Below are positions 59,035 through 60,562 of a stretch of 60,562 nt of DNA, one piece after another. Origin of the DNA: Rossellomorea orangium (lineage in GTDB: Bacteria; Bacillota; Bacilli; Bacillales; Bacillaceae_B); contig NZ_JAHWGH010000010.1 in assembly GCF_019334305.1 (NCBI RefSeq), positions 1-60,562 on the forward strand, given 5' to 3'. Below the pieces are notes generated by a model that was given only the letters and a program-made list of their open reading frames with translations, was not told where the DNA came from and searched no databases. The translations under genes were made by a program, and so were the position numbers. Position 1 is the stretch's first letter. Every line of letters begins with the position of its first letter.

Positions 59035-59779
59035 GTATTAAGGATGATTTGGCATCACCGTTTGAGATCATATCAGACACGGTAATGAAGTTACCTTTCT
59101 TTTTTAGCTCACTTACAATGGACGGCAAGGCATCCTTCGTCTGTTTGGCAGAATCTGATGCATGGAGAAGGACGATATCCCCTTTTTTAGCCTTGCTTAC
59201 ATTCTTAGTGATTTCTGCTACTCCGGGATTTGTCCAATCCTTGGAGTCGACACTCCAGTGGACGACTGTTAAGCCTAGAGAATCAGCCACCTTTAACGTT
59301 TCTTTGTTCAAATGACCAGTTGGTACCCGTAATAATTTCACTTCTTTCACATTCAGTTTCTTAAAGACGGTATCGGCTTTCAATATATCCTGCTTAATCT
59401 TACTCGGTTCCATCTCCGTATAGTCGGAATAAGCATAGCCGAGATTTCCGATTTCATAGCCCTGCTTCACGATTTGTTCCACTAGATCAGGATGACGTTC
59501 AGCCCAGGCTCCCGAAAGAAAGAAGGTAGCGGATGTAACATTCCTCTTCTTCAATTCCTCAAGAATAGGCTTGGCCTTTTCATCCCCCCAACCAATGTTA
59601 AAGGTAATCGCTATTCCCTTTTCCCCTTTGTAAATCGCTTTCGGACCATCTTTCGTACCAAATACGGAAAGGCTCGAGAGGTTACTGCTATATACAAACA
59701 AAGCAGTAAAGAAAGAGATCACGATGATCAGACTAATTTGCTTTAATTTCTTAGCGTTCACTGTATGAAACGTATTCAC
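59030..59779 (-). CDS. pdaB: Polysaccharide deacetylase family sporulation protein PdaB
   Basis: NodB-fold protein needed for spore stability in B. subtilis. The 249-residue protein has an N-terminal membrane anchor (about 13-31) and a deacetylase domain: TFNIGWGDE (motif 1), [26 protein letters not shown] (motif 2 position), RVPTGHLN and LLHASD. Asn61 replaces the usual motif-1 aspartate and motif 2 lacks the HxxxH metal histidines, so activity is doubtful. GTG at 59779 has GGAGGG 8 nt upstream. Confidence 0.92.
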   Translation of the reverse strand: MNTFHTVNAKKLKQISLIIVISFFTALFVYSSNLSSLSVFGTKDGPKAIYKGEKGIAITFNIGWGDEKAKPILEELKKRNVTSATFFLSGAWAERHPDLVEQIVKQGYEIGNLGYAYSDYTEMEPSKIKQDILKADTVFKKLNVKEVKLLRVPTGHLNKETLKVADSLGLTVVHWSVDSKDWTNPGVAEITKNVSKAKKGDIVLLHASDSAKQTKDALPSIVSELKKKGNFITVSDMISNGDAKSSLIQ

Positions 59780-59919
59780 AGAATCATCCCTCCGTTCAAC
59801 CGTCTATATTTATTAAAGATATGCATGTCCCCGGAAAAAATATCTATCTGATGAAAAAATGATTATAAATTTCACTTAATGGAAAAAACTACAAATACAA
59901 ACATAAAGGGGTGACATAC

Positions 59920-60147
59920 TTGCTGGGGTTAATGATTAATGATAGAGAGAAACAGGAAATAGAGTATTTATTGAAAAGAGAAATGGATGAAATCCTATTT
60001 GATCTAAAAGATTCTCGAATTGATCATATCGTTAAGAGAGCAATGGATGAACGGTATAAAATCTTATTTTCCCTTTTTAAACGATTTGCGAGTCATAAGG
60101 AATGTTTGAAATATATGAAGACGGCAGCCAAGAAAGAAACCTATTAA
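59920..60147 (+). CDS. Small protein of unknown function
   Basis: A 75-residue charged helical protein I do not recognise. It has two related segments, YLLKREMDEILFDLKD and IVKRAMDERYKILFSLFKR, suggesting an internal duplication or a coiled coil. TTG 59920 is 8 nt after AAAGGGG; GTG 59911 overlaps that site and ATG 59932 is a shorter option. It stands alone between pdaB and the rrn promoter. Confidence 0.7.
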   Translation: MLGLMINDREKQEIEYLLKREMDEILFDLKDSRIDHIVKRAMDERYKILFSLFKRFASHKECLKYMKTAAKKETY

Positions 60148-60156
60148 TGGCAAGAA

Positions 60157-60191
60157 AGCTCCTGTTTTAAGTTTATGGACAAGCAGGAGCT
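60157..60191. other. Hairpin after the small gene
   Basis: AGCTCCTG (60157-60164) pairs with CAGGAGCT (60184-60191), without a T-tract on the plus strand. Possible inefficient terminator. Confidence 0.35.
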
Positions 60192-60309
60192 GCAATCTCA
60201 TCAATGGAAATAGGCTGTCCATAATGAGGAGAATCTCTTAAGGAGAAGTGATGGATGTAAAAGAAGTAATGTGCTTGAAATAATTTATTAAAAAAGTTCA
60301 CAAAATGTA

Positions 60310-60338
60310 TTGACCCTTATTTAAAAACTTGATATAGT
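60310..60338 (+). promoter_or_regulatory. rrn promoter P1
   Basis: TTGACC (60310-60315) and TATAGT (60333-60338) are 17 bp apart; followed by AAACGTCGCT near the start. Confidence 0.75.
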
Positions 60339-60404
60339 AATAAACGTCGCTGAAACACAATGAATTATTTAGAAGAAACACCAATAAATAATTTTGAAAA
60401 ACAG

Positions 60405-60432
60405 TTGACATCACAAAGTGATTTGTGATAAA
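60405..60432 (+). promoter_or_regulatory. rrn promoter P2
   Basis: TTGACA (60405-60410) and GATAAA (60427-60432) with 16-bp spacing and a TG extension; AAAGTCGCT follows, echoing P1. Tandem promoters are typical of Bacillus rrn operons. Confidence 0.72.
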
Positions 60433-60545
60433 TTAATAAAGTCGCTTCTAACGGAGTGATCGCATATTGAACCTTGAAAACTGAACAAAACAAGACAATA
60501 CGTCAACGTTAATTCTAGATTTATTTTTAAAGAGCTATTCAAACT

Positions 60546-60562
60546 TTTATCGGAGAGTTTGA
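60546..60562 (+). rRNA. rrs: 16S ribosomal RNA, first bases
   Basis: TTTATCGGAGAGTTTGA is the conserved 5' end of Bacillaceae 16S rRNA. The gene runs off the window. The leader before it (CTTGAAAACTGAACAAAAC and AAAGAGCTA) is also typical. Confidence 0.93.

Overview
The window is a 60.6 kb housekeeping segment of a low-to-medium-GC, endospore-forming Firmicute of the family Bacillaceae. Protein matches recalled from memory are very close to Bacillus subtilis, in nearly the same gene order. The repeat families seen here and an uninterrupted ctsR-to-rrn layout suggest a Bacillus sensu lato / Rossellomorea-like genome, but I cannot fix the genus. It is bracketed by ribosomal RNA operons: the left edge is the 3' end of a 5S rRNA and the right edge is the promoter region and first bases of a 16S rRNA. 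Nearly all genes read left to right; only gerD and pdaB are convincingly on the minus strand.

Layout. (1) 1-600: 5S end, terminator, and a gene-free stretch with a short periodic repeat and a strongly G-depleted tract. (2) 0.6-5.2 kb: the ctsR-mcsA-mcsB-clpC heat-shock operon with a CtsR operator. (3) 5.4-10.5 kb: radA, disA, yacL, ispD, ispF (DNA repair, c-di-AMP, isoprenoid precursors). (4) 10.6-16.9 kb: gltX, a cysteine T-box, cysE-cysS-mrnC-rlmB-rae1, then sigH. (5) 16.9-20.6 kb: rpmG-secE-nusG and rplK-rplA-rplJ-rplL, with L1-like and L10 leader elements. (6) 20.7-33.6 kb: ybxB, rpoB, rpoC, rplGB, rpsL, rpsG, fusA, tuf. (7) 33.6-34.7 kb: a 1 kb gene-poor gap holding two inverted copies of a long palindromic repeat, then tandem promoters and the S10 leader. 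(8) 34.7-49.7 kb: the S10-spc-alpha ribosomal superoperon with secY, adk, map, infA and rpoA. (9) 49.9-53.1 kb: ECF vitamin-transporter module ecfA1-ecfA2-ecfT and truA, preceded by an unusual multi-hairpin terminator-like leader. (10) 53.5-60.1 kb: rplM-rpsI, then ybaK, cwlD, salA, gerD, kbaA, pdaB, which serve sporulation, germination and cell-wall functions, and one unknown small gene before the next rrn operon.

How it works together: the block couples translation and transcription machinery to stress proteolysis, sporulation entry (sigH, kbaA) and spore germination (cwlD, gerD, pdaB). Control is mainly by RNA elements (T-box, L10, L13, probable L1 and S10 leaders) and by many sigma-A type promoters. 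I found no phage, insertion sequence, CRISPR array, toxin-antitoxin or defence genes. The novelty is in the non-coding DNA: several repeat families, possible attenuators before nusG, rpoB and ecfA1, and a second L1-like element. No clearly new multi-gene system is visible.
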